The notes beneath the pieces were generated by a model. It was given only the letters and a program-made list of their open reading frames with translations, had not been told where the DNA came from and did no database searches. A stretch of 64,000 bases of DNA from VBDM01 sp963699535 (GTDB taxonomy: Bacteria; Pseudomonadota; Gammaproteobacteria; Burkholderiales; SG8-39): the NCBI GenBank assembly GCA_963699535.1, contig CAVOUJ010000028.1, positions 1 through 64,000 on the forward strand. Direction: 5' to 3'. The position numbers and the translations under genes are program-made. This document shows, piece after piece, positions 7,616 through 16,554 of this stretch (position 1 is its first letter; every line of letters starts with the position of its first letter).

Positions 7616-8558
7616 TCAGCCGGCGAACGGTGGGGCGAGGGTACCGAGCAGCGCGGCGGCGGCGAGGACGGCCAATGCGAGGCCCTGCTCGATCAGCACA
7701 TTGCGGGAGACCGCGGCGAGGGCGGCGGTCGCGTCCGGACCCGGCCGGGCGGGATCGAGGGCGGGCAGCCAGCGCAGCCGGTTGAGCGCGGCGATCGCGA
7801 TCATCGCCGCGACGAGCGCCACCTTGAGCAGCAGCACCCGGCCGTAGTCGCTCGTCCACGCCGCCGCGGGGTCGCCGACGAGGAACGCGGCATTGACAAG
7901 GCCGGTGATGACGAGGACGGCGACGGCGACGAGGCCGATCGACGAGAAGCGGACCAGGCAGCGGACGGCGACGCGGCTGCCGACGCTGTGCTCGCCGCCC
8001 GCCGCAGCACCCAGCCGAGCGGCACCAGCCCGCCGATCCACGCCGCCCCTGCCATCAAATGCAGCGTGTGACTGGTGAAGTGGACGAGGCCCGCGGCACC
8101 GTCGTCCATCGCGTCCGTGCCCGGCGGCGCCGGCGGAGACGAGGAGGCCGGCCGAGGCGACGAGAACGACGACCGCCGCGACCGGCCCCGTCCGGGCCGA
8201 CCGGACGGCCCACGCCGCCGCGGCGAGCGACACGGCCGAGGACCAGCGTCGCCAGCCAGACCCGACCGAAGTGGTTTCTGCGCGAGCACGAGGCGGAGGG
8301 TGTCGATCGGCCTCGCCGCGAAGGCGTCACCGGCCATCCGACCAGCGACCGCGACCAGCCAGCCAACGCCGGCGGCGACCGCGGCGAGGGACGCCCAGCG
8401 GACGAGGCGGGCGAACCGGGGCGCGCCACCGCGTCGGCGTCCGTCTCGCCGATCCCGCGCGTATCCCGTACGGGATCGGCAGAGAGTGCGAACAGGGACG
8501 ATCCGAAGAGGATCATCCCCGCCGTGAAGAAGACGAAACGAGAGACGAGCAGATCCAT
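7616..8558 (-). pseudogene. copD: CopD-family copper resistance membrane protein, several frameshifts
   Basis: Across three frames the minus strand gives a full-length CopD in order: MDLLVSRFVFFTAGMILFGS at the start, WASLAAVAAGVGWLVAVAGR, AARPIDTLRLVLAQ, SLAAAAWAVRSARTGPVAAV, FTSHTLHLMAGAAWIGGLVP, SSIGLVAVAVLVITGLVNAA and SDYGRVLLLKVALVAAMIAI near the end. The 943-bp span corresponds to about 314 residues, the usual family length, so nothing large is missing. At least four indels interrupt it. CopD/PcoD proteins are eight-helix inner-membrane proteins that take copper from periplasmic CopC. The gene sits 15 bp downstream of copC. Whether the frameshifts are real cannot be told here. Confidence 0.7.
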
Positions 8559-8573
8559 CGCTCGCGTCGTCGT

Positions 8574-8941
8574 TTAGGGTGCGACTTCGAAGGTAAAGTC
8601 GCCCTCGGTGGTGTGCGTGTCGCGGGAGACGACCCGCCACGTCACCCGGTAGACACCGGCAGGGAGCGGCGGACCGAGGGGAAGGACGAGCTTCCGGTCG
8701 TCGCCGGGATCGACGGCCGAGCGGTCCGGTCGGGACGTCGCACCGCCCGCCGTCGTCAGCGTCACCCGCGAGAACGCCGGCTCCACCGCCTCGCTGAACC
8801 GCAGGCGGAGGTCGGTCGGTGCGACCGGACAACGCTGCCGACCGGCGGCGTCGCCCGTTCGAGCATGGCGTGGGCGGCGGCCTGACCAGCCACGGCGAGT
8901 AGCAGCATGAGCGGCAGCGCGAGGCGAAGGAGGAAGCGCAT
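8574..8941 (-). pseudogene. copC: CopC-family periplasmic copper-binding protein, one frameshift
   Basis: ATG at 8941 starts a signal peptide (LLRLALPLMLLLAVAGQAAA) followed by HAMLERATPPVGSVV; the first mature His is the expected copper ligand of CopC. After one indel near 8820 the frame continues with VEPAFSRVTLTTAGGA and ends VYRVTWRVVSRDTHTTEGDF, then TFEVAP and a stop. The final D.H motif is the other CopC copper site. The 368-bp span fits a mature protein of about 100 residues with one missing or extra base. It is immediately upstream of copD on the same strand. Confidence 0.75.
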
Positions 8942-8951
8942 CGCGGTCTCC

Positions 8952-9245
8952 TCAAAAGATCGGCTTGCCGAGGGTGGTCGGGAACAGGTCGTCCAAGAAG
9001 AAGTGAAGCTGGACAATCGCGCCTACGCCGGTGCCGGTGTCGCGATTGACCGGAATCAGCGCTTCGGCGCCCACCTGAAAGCTCTGGCCGGCCCAGATTA
9101 CCCCCGGATTGATGAATGCGGTGGCGGTCTCGCCGCCGCGGTTGCGGACCGGTGTTTCGAACGAGAACTCGACCAGCGGGATGAGTTTTTGACGCCGACA
9201 CCGGCGGAGAGGATCGCCTCGTGTCGGCCTCACCTGGGCCGGCAA
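8952..9245 (-). pseudogene. C-terminal fragment of a predicted outer-membrane barrel next to copCD
   Basis: The frame contains LIPLVEFSFETPVRNRGGET, INPGVIWAGQSFQVGAEALI, PVNRDTGTGVGAIVQLHFFL and ends DDLFPTTLGKPIF. These are the last strands of a predicted outer-membrane barrel found in several bacteria near copC/copD; the ending '.QLHF.LDDLFP...GKP.F' is characteristic. Upstream of KLIPLVE the similarity is lost after a frameshift, and no N-terminal half is seen up to 9750. The stop lies 10 bp before the copC start, which fits a former barrel-copC-copD operon. Confidence 0.5.
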
Positions 9246-9750
9246 GACCCTGCGGGAGGACTGGGACGGTTTCGTCCTTGCCGAAGGACGGGCTCGTCTG
9301 TCCCGGCTGCACCAAGGACGCCGGCGATCCTCGGCACCCCCGAACCATCGCCGCGACTGTCCCGCCGCCCGTTGAGTACCGATTACTGATCACACCCGCC
9401 GAACCCGCGGAACCCGCCCGGGGTGCGGAACCATCCGCCAGCCCGCCGATCGACCCCGATTGAGACCACTTACCAGTTGCCATTGCCGGGCAAACGATAC
9501 GGATCAATTGCGCGAAGCCCGTGGCGAAGGTGTTGCATCCGCACCGCGGTCGTCGTCCATGCGCTACGCAATTTGGAAGCTTCCGCCGACGACAAGGCCA
9601 GATGCAGACGGCCAACGGACAATTTCGACGTTGCGAAGCTCCCCTGATCGCGATTCGAGGGCGGATGCGCCCCCCGGTTACGTCGTTTGACTATCGCGCT
9701 CTGCTCGTTTCCGTCGTAGATGTAGGCGTGCGCACAGAGAGGGCTGAAAC
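9246..9750. other. No recognisable gene
   Basis: About 500 bp between the barrel fragment and the nickel/cobalt permease. Open frames on both strands (for example 9470-9781 minus) have no recognisable motif. The left part may contain unreadable remains of the barrel gene. Confidence 0.4.
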
Positions 9751-9804
9751 GTGCTTCCGAAGCCGTTCGACGATCAATCATCCCAGGTCAAAACCAAAGC
9801 TGCG

Positions 9805-10483
9805 ATGACCTATGCTTTCTTGATTGCAGCCAACATCGCGGCCTGGATTTGGGCATGGATCGCGTTCGCCGATCGGCCGGCTCTGCTCGGCACGGCCTTC
9901 CTAGCCTACATGTTTGGCGTCCGGCATGCCTTCGACGCCGACCACATCGCGGCCATCGACAATGTCGTTCGAAGGCTCATGCAGGAAGGCAAGTCGGCCT
10001 GCTCGAGTAGGCTTCTTCTTTTCACTCGGACACTCCACCATCGTCTTTCTCGCCTCCATCGCCATTGCCGCGACGGCGGCCGCCATGCAGAGCAAGCTCG
10101 ACGCGTTCCACGACATCGGCGGCGTGATCGGCACGACCGTATCCGCGTTGTTCCTCTTGGCTATCGGCATCGCCAATCTCTTCATCCTGAAGGGCATATG
10201 GTCGGCCTTCGCTCGTGCTCGTCGCGGTGAGACGATCGTCGACGAAGACCTCGACGCTCTCCTCGACGGTCGCGGCCTCCTCGCCCGCATCTTCCGCCCC
10301 GTGTTCCGATGCGTGCGCTTCGAGCGCGAGTCCTTCGGCGCGCTGCACCAGATGATGGCCGCGATGAGCGAGCGCGAACGCACCGAGACTTGGACCGAGA
10401 TCGAGGCGGCGCTGCGCAAGTTCGAGACCGGCGAGGGCTTCGTCGGCCCGTGCGAAATGCTCGTTGGCGCCGGGACCAAGTGA
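9805..10483 (+). pseudogene. Nickel/cobalt permease (NiCoT) N-terminal half fused to a methyltransferase C-terminus
   Basis: From ATG 9805 the frame encodes TYAFLIAANIAAWIWAWIAF and the NiCoT signature RHAFDADHIAAIDN in helix 2, which carries the His and Asp that recognise Ni2+/Co2+. One indel near 9998 shifts the frame, after which GFFFSLGHSTIVFLASIAIA and LFLLAIGIANLFILKGIW follow. After LLARIFRPVFR the expected remaining helices are absent. Instead the sequence turns at about 10312 into RFERESFGALHQMMAAMSER and then IEAALRKFETGEGFVGPCEM, which looks like the tail of a class I SAM-dependent methyltransferase. Two gene pieces are therefore joined in frame. An alternative start is ATG 9751. 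Confidence 0.6.
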
Positions 10484-10493
10484 TGGAAGCCAC

Positions 10494-11437
10494 GTGACGC
10501 GCATCGCGATCGTGCAAAAAGCCCCGGCGTTTCTGGATCGCGCCGAATGCCTGCGCATCGCCGTGAGCGCGGTGGCCGAGGCCGCGGCCGCCGGTGCGCG
10601 GCTGGTCGATTTTCCCCGAGGCCTTCATCCCGGGCTATCCGGCCTGGGTCTGGCGATTGCGCCCCGGCGGCGACATGGCGCTGTCGGAGCGCCTGCATCG
10701 AGCGCTCCTCGACAATGCCGTCGATCTCGCGACTGACGATCTTGAACCGCTGCGCGAGGCGGCGCGCGAGCGCCAGGTCACGGTGGTTTGCGGGATCAAC
10801 GAGCGTGATGGCGCGTTCAGCCGCGGCACCCTTTACAACACGGTGGTCACGATCGGCGCCGATGGCAGCGTGCTCAACCGGCATCGCAAGCTCATGCCCA
10901 CCAATCCGGAGCGCATGGTCTGGGGCCAAGGCGATGCGACCGGTCTGCGGTCGGTCGACACGCGCGTGCGGCCGGATCGGCGCCCTCATCTGCTGGGAAA
11001 GCTACATGCCGCTTGCGCGCTATGCGCTGTATGCGCAGGGAATCGATGTGTACATCGCGCCCACCTACGACAGCGGCGATCGCTGGATCGCGACCCTCCA
11101 GCACATCGCGCGCGAAGCCGGATGCTGGGTGGTGGGAAGCGGGGTTGCTTTCCGCGCATCCGATATCCGCGGCGCGGCACCGGGCATGACCGATCTGTAT
11201 CCGAACGCCGACGAATGGATAAACGCCGGGGACTCGGCGGTCATCGCGCCGAGCGGCAAAGTCGTGGTCGGCCCGCTACGAAACGATGTCGGCGTTCTCT
11301 ACGCCGACATCGACAGCCAAGACATTGACAATGCGCGCCGGACTCTTGATGTCACCGGCCACTACTCGAGATCGGACCTATTTTCTCTGCATGTACGCAC
11401 CGGTCCGTTGAATCCAGTGGATTTCAACCCTCATTGA
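10494..11437 (+). pseudogene. Nitrilase (carbon-nitrogen hydrolase family), two frameshifts
   Basis: GTG at 10494 starts TRIAIVQKAPAFLDRAECLR. All three catalytic elements of the family can be read: Glu in FPEAFIPGYPAWVW (second frame), Lys in LNRHRKLMPTNPERMVWGQG, and Cys in ICWESYMPLARYALYAQGID (first frame again). Indels near 10612 and 10968 move the reading between frames. Total length is about 314 residues, normal for nitrilases that turn nitriles into carboxylic acids and ammonia. It follows the methyltransferase tail by 10 bp, so the two genes may originally have been linked. If the indels are sequencing errors the gene is functional. Confidence 0.7.
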
Positions 11438-11651
11438 GTCGGCACTGCACGCTGGATCACGGCGGTGCCGAACTTGCGCTCTAACGTATAGTGAACTTCC
11501 GAAATGTCCCCTATATTGGACACCCGCAGTTGGCGGTTTGTCATCTCCTCCCAAAATCAACACGTTGAAGTACTGTCCGTATGTCCAGTATCAATGTTGC
11601 GCTGCGGTTTCGTGCCTATTATCACGAGATAGGCGCCCGGTAGGCGAAAAT
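11438..11651. other. Intergenic; possible palindromic operator
   Basis: No gene was seen. At 11504-11521 lies TGTCCCCTATATTGGACA, an inverted TGTCC/GGACA repeat around an AT-rich centre, with another TGTCC about 55 bp further on. It has the shape of a protein binding site but has no obvious target gene. Confidence 0.3.
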
Positions 11652-11775
11652 ATGACCGACGAATCAAGGGAATTCGCGATTGCGCTGCCCCCCTCGGCGT
11701 CGAGCCGAGAAGGCCGCGGCTGCTGGAGCAGGTGTACGAGGCGATCAGGCGCCGCGAGGCGGCGTCCGAAGGTCA
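11652..11775 (+). pseudogene. Possible tyrosine recombinase (integrase) N-terminal remnant
   Basis: ATG 11652 begins TDESREFAIALP. After a shift of frame the plus strand reads APLGVEPRRPRLLEQVYEAI and RRRE. The 'PRLL.QV..AIR.RHYS' pattern is how the N-terminal core-binding domain of integron- and phage-type tyrosine recombinases begins. The similarity breaks off after RRRE, at the stop codon of pilU on the other strand. No catalytic part is present. The call rests on about 20 residues; the position at the border between the decayed left region and the conserved core makes it worth recording. Confidence 0.35.
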
Positions 11776-12910
11776 GACGATGTTCAGGTGCTCGATGCCC
11801 TGCGTGATGTCCCGGTTCTTCGCTTCCTTGGAGTGAAGCTTGATCTGCAGGCGCAGGTCGTTGACGCTGTCGGCGTTCCTGAGCGCGTCCTCGTAGCTGA
11901 TTTTTCCAGACTCGAACAGGTCGAACAGCGCCTGGTCGAAGGTCTGCATGCCCAGCTCGCGGGACTTCTTCATGATTTCCTTGATCTCGTGCACCTCGCC
12001 CTTGAAGATCAGGTCGGAAATAAGGGGCGAGTTGAGCATGATCTCGACCGCCGCGCACGCGGCCCTTGCCTTCCTTCGCGGGGATGAGGCGCTGCGAGAT
12101 CAATCCTCTGAGATTCAACGACAGGTCCATGAGGAGCTGCGGCCGCCGCTCCTCGGGAAAGAAGTTGATGATGCGGTCCAGGGCCTGGTTGGCGCTGTTC
12201 GCGTGCAGCGTCCCCAGGCACAGGTGGCCGGTTTCGGCAAACGCGACGGCGTGCTCCATGGTCTCGCGCTCGCGGATCTCGCCGATCAGGATCACGTCGG
12301 GCGCCTGACGCAGCGTGTTCTTGAGCGCGCTTTCCCAGGAAAGGGTGTCCACCCCCACCTCGCGCTGGGTGATGAGGCAGCCCTTGTGCGGATGCGTGAA
12401 TTCGACCGGGTCCTCGATGGTGATGATGTGACCCTGGCTGTTCTCGTTGCGGAAGCCGACCATCGCCGCGAGCGTGGTCGATTTGCCCGAGCCCGTGGCA
12501 CCGACCATGATCACCAGGCCGCGCTTGGTCATGATGATGTCCTTGAGCACGTTCGGCAGGCCGAGGTCCTCGATCTTGGGGATGGTGGTGGTGATCGTCC
12601 GCAGCACGACCCCGACGTTGGCCTGCTGGACAAATGCGTTGACGCGAAAGCGGCCGATGCCCGCAGGGTTGATCGCGAAATTGCACTCCTTGTTGGCTTC
12701 GAACTCGGCTGCCTGCCTGTCGTTCATGATCGAGCGTGCGAGATCCACGGTGTGCGCCGGCGTGAGCGACTGGTTCGACACCGGGGTCATCTTGCCGTCG
12801 ATCTTGATCGCCGGCGGAAACCCGACCGAAATGAAGAGGTCCGACCCTTTCTTCGCCAGCATGAGCCGAAGCAGGTCGTACATGAATTTCATTGCCTGTT
12901 CGCGTTCCAT
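11773..12910 (-). CDS. pilU: PilU, PilT-dependent type IV pilus retraction ATPase (one frameshift)
   Basis: PilU is a cytoplasmic hexameric ATPase that assists PilT in retracting type IV pili. The protein begins MEREQAMKFMYDLLRLMLAK and shows Walker A (GATGSGKSTT), the Asp box (IITIEDPVEFTHPHKGC), Walker B (PDVILIGEIRERETMEHAVA) and the His box (ETGHLCLGTLHANSANQA). One missing base near 12062 moves the reading to the frame LNSPLISDLIFKGEVHEIKE, which ends GIEHLNIV. Total about 379 residues, normal for PilU. It lies 38 bp downstream of pilT. The single indel is probably a sequence error, because both halves are well conserved. Confidence 0.88.
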
Positions 12911-12948
12911 CGTCGCCTCAGAGTGTCTTCATTGTGATTTCCCCGTCT

Positions 12949-13992
12949 CTAACCGGGGAAGTTATCCTTGTTCGCGGCCTTGCCGCGCGCTTCGCCAGCG
13001 GAAATGACGTTGCGCCTGACCAGTTCCGTCAGGTTCTGGTCGAGGGTCTGCATGCCGAAGTTCTGGCCGGTCTGGATCGCCGAATACATCTGCGCGATCT
13101 TGTTCTCGCGGATGAGGTTCCGGATCGCAGGCGTCCCGATCATGATCTCGTGCGCCGCGACGCGCCCCCCGCCGTCCTTGGTCTTGCACAGCGTCTGCGC
13201 GATGACGGCCCGCAGACTTTCCGAGATCATCGCCCGCACCATTTCCTTTTCCGCGGCGGGGAACACGTCGACGATGCGGTCTATCGTCTTCGCCGCCGAG
13301 CTCGTATGCAACGTGCCGAACACGAGGTGTCCGGTTTCCGCTCCCGAAAGCGCGAGGCGGATCGTCTCCAGGTCGCGCATCTCGCCCACCAGGATCACGT
13401 CCGGGTCCTCGCGCAGCGCGGATCGCAGGGCATTGTTGAATGAGAGCGTATGCGGTCCGACTTCGCGCTGGTTGATCAGGCACTTCTTCGACTCATGCAC
13501 GAACTCGATCGGGTCCTCGATCGTGAGGATGTGCCCCTGCTCGTTTTCGTTGATGTGGTTGACCATGCCCGCCAGCGTGGTGGACTTGCCCGAGCCCGTG
13601 GGGCCGGTCACGAGCACGATGCCGCGCGGCTGATCGGCGATCTCGGCGAATATTTTCGGCGCTTTCAGATCCTCGAGCGACAGGATCTTGGATGGAATCG
13701 TCCGCATCACCGCCGCCGCGCCGCGGTTCTGGACGAAGGCGTTGACGCGAAAGCGCGCGAGGCCGGGGATCGCAAACGAGAAATCGCACTCGAGGTTTTC
13801 CTCGTAGTGCTTGCGCTGGCCGTCGTTCATGATGTCGTAGATCATGCCGTGGACGTCCTTGTGCTCCATGGCCGGCAGATTGATGCGGCGGATGTCGCCG
13901 TGCACGCGGATCATGGGCGGCAGCCCCGAGGACAGATGCAGGTCCGAGGCCTTGTTCTTGACCACGAAGGCAAGGAGTTCCGAGATATCCAC
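12949..13992 (-). CDS. pilT: PilT, type IV pilus twitching motility retraction ATPase
   Basis: 347 residues, the standard PilT length. Visible motifs are the N-terminal LLAFVVKNKASDLHLSSGLP, Walker A (GPTGSGKSTTLAGM), Asp box (ILTIEDPIEFVHESKKCLIN), Walker B (DPDVILVGEMRDLETIRLAL), His box (GAETGHLVFGTLHTSSAAKT) and the C-terminal AIRNLIRENK helix of the AIRNLIRE motif needed for retraction. PilT depolymerises the pilus at the inner membrane base for twitching, DNA uptake and surface sensing. It is first of the pilT-pilU pair and divergent from yggS, with about 150 bp for both promoters. Confidence 0.95.
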   Translation of the reverse strand: MDISELLAFVVKNKASDLHLSSGLPPMIRVHGDIRRINLPAMEHKDVHGMIYDIMNDGQRKHYEENLECDFSFAIPGLARFRVNAFVQNRGAAAVMRTIPSKILSLEDLKAPKIFAEIADQPRGIVLVTGPTGSGKSTTLAGMVNHINENEQGHILTIEDPIEFVHESKKCLINQREVGPHTLSFNNALRSALREDPDVILVGEMRDLETIRLALSGAETGHLVFGTLHTSSAAKTIDRIVDVFPAAEKEMVRAMISESLRAVIAQTLCKTKDGGGRVAAHEIMIGTPAIRNLIRENKIAQMYSAIQTGQNFGMQTLDQNLTELVRRNVISAGEARGKAANKDNFPG

Positions 13993-14145
13993 TATAATTC
14001 CCCTTTAGTACGAGGCCCCGGGCGCGCCGGAAGGAAGGATAACTCCCCTCCATCAGGGCTGTTTCAGGAGATTCGCAAACAGCCTCTAAGCAAATGATGA
14101 AGCGGAGTTTTTCAGGCTGGCCGCGCTTGCATCGTCGCGCTGATT

Positions 14146-14834
14146 ATGTCCTCAATTACCGCGAACTTGCAAGCCGTGATGACGCGTATCGAGGCGGCGA
14201 CCGGCGCTGCCGGGAGGCCCTTGAAGTCGGTGCAACTGGTCGCGGTGAGCAAGACGTTTTCGCCGGCGGCAGTGCGCGAGGCGGCGAGCGCAGGCCAGCG
14301 GGATTTTGGGGAGAACTACCTCCAGGAGGGCCTGGAGAAAATTCGCGAGCTTCGCGCGCTCGGGCTCATCTGGCATTACATCGGCCCGATCCAGAGCAAC
14401 AAGACGCGCGCGATCGCCGAGCACTTCGACTGGGTGCACACGATCGAGCGCGGAAAGATCGCCGAGCGGCTCTCGCAAGCCCGCGGCGCGGGGCAGCCGG
14501 AGTTGCAGGTCTGCATCCAGGTCAATGTTTCGGGTGAGGCGAGCAAGAGCGGTGTCGCACCGGAGGAAGTAACGGCGCTCGCTAGGCAGGTGGCGGGATT
14601 GCGCGCCTGAAGCTGCGCGGGCTGATGGCGATACCCGAGCCCACGCCCGATGTGCGATTGCAGCGCGCCCGGTTCGCGCAGCTGCGCGAGTTGCGCGATC
14701 GGTTGAATGGCGAGGGTCTTGCACTGGACACGCTTTCGATGGGCATGTCGGCGGACCTCGAGGCGGCGATCGCCGAAGGGGCGACGCTGGTTCGCGTGGG
14801 CACGGCGATATTCGGAGAGAGAACGGCGGCATGA
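14146..14834 (+). CDS. yggS: YggS family pyridoxal phosphate homeostasis protein (one frameshift)
   Basis: YggS/PLPBP binds pyridoxal 5'-phosphate on a Lys and helps to keep vitamin B6 and amino-acid pools balanced, without known catalysis. The PLP-lysine motif is VAVSKTFSPAAVREAASAGQ, followed by DFGENYLQEGLEKI, IWHYIGPIQSNKTRAIAEHF and VCIQVNVSGEASKSG. A one-base indel near 14603 puts a stop after QVAGLRA; the next frame continues LKLRGLMAIPEPTPD and ends with LSMGMSADLEAAIAEGATLV and RVGTAIFGER, the usual C-terminal PLP-phosphate binding block. The span equals about 229 residues, normal length. The end overlaps the proC start by 4 bp (ATGA). Confidence 0.88.
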
Positions 14835-15647
14835 GGATTACTTTCATCGGCGGCGGCAGCATGGCCGACGCTCTCATCGGCGGGCTCCTGCGCAGGGATT
14901 TCCCGCTTCAGGACATACGCGTGGTCGAGATCAGCGCCGATGCGCGCCGCAAGCTCGTCGACAAGTACGGCGTGACCTGCTTCGACAAACCCAAGGACGC
15001 GCTGCGCGCGGGGGACGTCGTCGTGTTCGCGGTCAAGCCCCAGCATCTGCGCGAGGCCGCTTCGAAGTCCGGGATCGCCGACAACGCGAACCTCGTGATC
15101 AGCATCGCTGCGGGCGTGCGCCTCGCGAATCTGTCGAAATGGATGAAGGGCCACACGCGCCTGGTGCGGGCGATGCCGAACACGCCGGCCATGATCGGCG
15201 AAGGCGTCGCGGGACTCTATCCTTTTTCCAAGGCGGTGACGCGCGCGGACCGGGAGGACGTGGAGACCATCCTCGGCGCGGTCGGCGACACCGTGTGGAT
15301 CACGGACGAGTCGCAGATGGACGCCGTCACCGCGATCTCCGGGAGCGGTCCGGCCTACGTGTTCTACTTCATCGAGGCGGTCGAGGAAGCGGCGGCGGAG
15401 CTGGGCCTGTCCGATGCCGATCGCGCACCGTCTGGTCCTCGATACCTTCACGGGCGCGGCCAAGCTCGCGGCAACCAGTCCCGATCCGGTCGCGGTGCTG
15501 CGCGAGCGCGTCACCTCCAAGGGCGGCACCACCGAGCGAGCGCTTGCAAGCATGGCCAAGGACGAGGTGAAGGCGGCCATCATCCGCGCCATCCACGCCG
15601 CCAACCAGCGCGGCAAGGAACTGGGCGAGGAGCTGGGAAAGGAGTGA
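14831..15647 (+). CDS. proC: Pyrroline-5-carboxylate reductase (one frameshift)
   Basis: Last step of proline synthesis: NAD(P)H reduction of pyrroline-5-carboxylate. The Rossmann motif is at the start (ITFIGGGSMADALIGGLLRR), with VVFAVKPQHLREAASK, LVRAMPNTPAMIGEGVAGLY, and the substrate loop AVTAISGSGPAYVFYFIEAV. A one-base indel near 15415 shifts the frame; the C-terminal dimerisation part follows as HRLVLDTFTGAAKLAATSPD and VTSKGGTTERALASM. About 272 residues, as expected. The start overlaps yggS, and yggT follows after 7 bp, a gene order common in proteobacteria. Confidence 0.9.
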
Positions 15648-15654
15648 GCGAGGG

Positions 15655-16227
15655 ATGCTGAGCCAGATCGGCCACCTGCTGATACAAACGGCATTCGGTT
15701 TCCTCGTTTACGCCCTCCTCTTGCGTTTCTACATGCAATGGCTGCGCGCGCCGTTCCGCAACCCTATCGGGCAGTTCGTCACGGCGCTCACCGACTGGGC
15801 GGTGCGGCCCGCGCGGCGCGTGATCCCGGGGCTGTTCGGCGTGGACCTCGCGAGCATCCTGATCGCGTGGTTCGTCGAGGCTCTGATGCTCGTCCTGCTT
15901 TACTGGTTGAGGGGCTTTTCCTTCGCCGGGGCGCCTGGAATCGCGGCAGGGCTCCTGTTCACGATCGCCGCCATCGAACTGGTGCGGGCTTCGCTGTATC
16001 TCTTGATCGGCGTGGTGATCGTGCAATTCATCATCAGCTGGGTCAACCCCTATGCACCGCTCGCGCCGGTGTTCGACGCGCTGACCCGACCTTTCTACGC
16101 GGTGTTTCGCCGCTTCATTCCGCCGATCGGCAACGTGGATCTCTCGCCGCTCTTCGTGCTCCTGGTCGCACAGGTCTGCCTGATCCTGCTCGATCCGCTG
16201 ACGCGTTTCGTTCACGCACCAGGCTGA
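15655..16227 (+). CDS. yggT: YggT family integral membrane protein
   Basis: 190 residues with the two repeated YggT domains, each of two or three membrane helices. Helices include IQTAFGFLVYALLLRFYMQW near the N-terminus, LIAWFVEALMLVLLYWLRGF in the middle and LLIGVVIVQFIISWVNPYAP. Both repeats carry the RPARRVIPGL / RPFYAVFRRFIPP arginine-proline motif typical of the family. The exact function is unknown; the family is linked to ion homeostasis and, in other bacteria, cell-division-associated loci. It closes the yggS-proC-yggT transcription unit. Confidence 0.85.
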   Translation: MLSQIGHLLIQTAFGFLVYALLLRFYMQWLRAPFRNPIGQFVTALTDWAVRPARRVIPGLFGVDLASILIAWFVEALMLVLLYWLRGFSFAGAPGIAAGLLFTIAAIELVRASLYLLIGVVIVQFIISWVNPYAPLAPVFDALTRPFYAVFRRFIPPIGNVDLSPLFVLLVAQVCLILLDPLTRFVHAPG

Positions 16228-16242
16228 GCGCACGGTCGTAGG

Positions 16243-16527
16243 GGGCCGTTTTCGCAGGAGCGACTTGCGCGGCGACGTGCGTTACGGGTGGCCGCGCGCC
16301 GACCGCTTCAATGGAGGCGCAAGCGGCCGGGTACCCGTAGCGCACGCCGGAGCGTGGAGCAGGGGCCCCGCTTGCGGGGACGCGACCGCGCAGGCGTGCA
16401 TAACGACCGCGGTCTCCGGCGTGCTGCATCCCGCTACGGGGTCGCATCCACTCGCTGCGCTCGCGGAAACCTACTCCGCCCTCCGCGGTCGCGCTTGCCG
16501 CGCCAGGAGCGAGGGCGAAAACGGCCC
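16243..16527. repeat. 285-bp nested palindrome (MITE-like) between yggT and pyrC'
   Basis: The outer ends are a perfect 13-bp inverted repeat: GGGCCGTTTTCGC (16243-16255) and GCGAAAACGGCCC (16515-16527). Inside, ACCCGTAGCGCACGCCGGAG (16333-16352) pairs with CTCCGGCGTG (16414-16423) and CGCTACGGG (16432-16440), with an 8-nt bulge. The centre contains the hairpin CCCCGCTTGCGGGG. A direct CAGGAGCGA occurs near both ends. No protein frame is convincing. The structure could be a non-autonomous mobile element, a large intergenic palindrome, or a double terminator between the convergent yggT and pyrC' genes. Confidence 0.65.
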
Positions 16528-16554
16528 ACTGCCCCGGCATCGGCCTTGCGTACC

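Noticed and set aside
7801..9615. Minus-strand ORF of 604 codons spanning copD and copC
   Set aside because: It passes through parts of copD in frame but crosses copC and the barrel fragment in wrong frames; it is a by-product of the frameshifts, not one gene.
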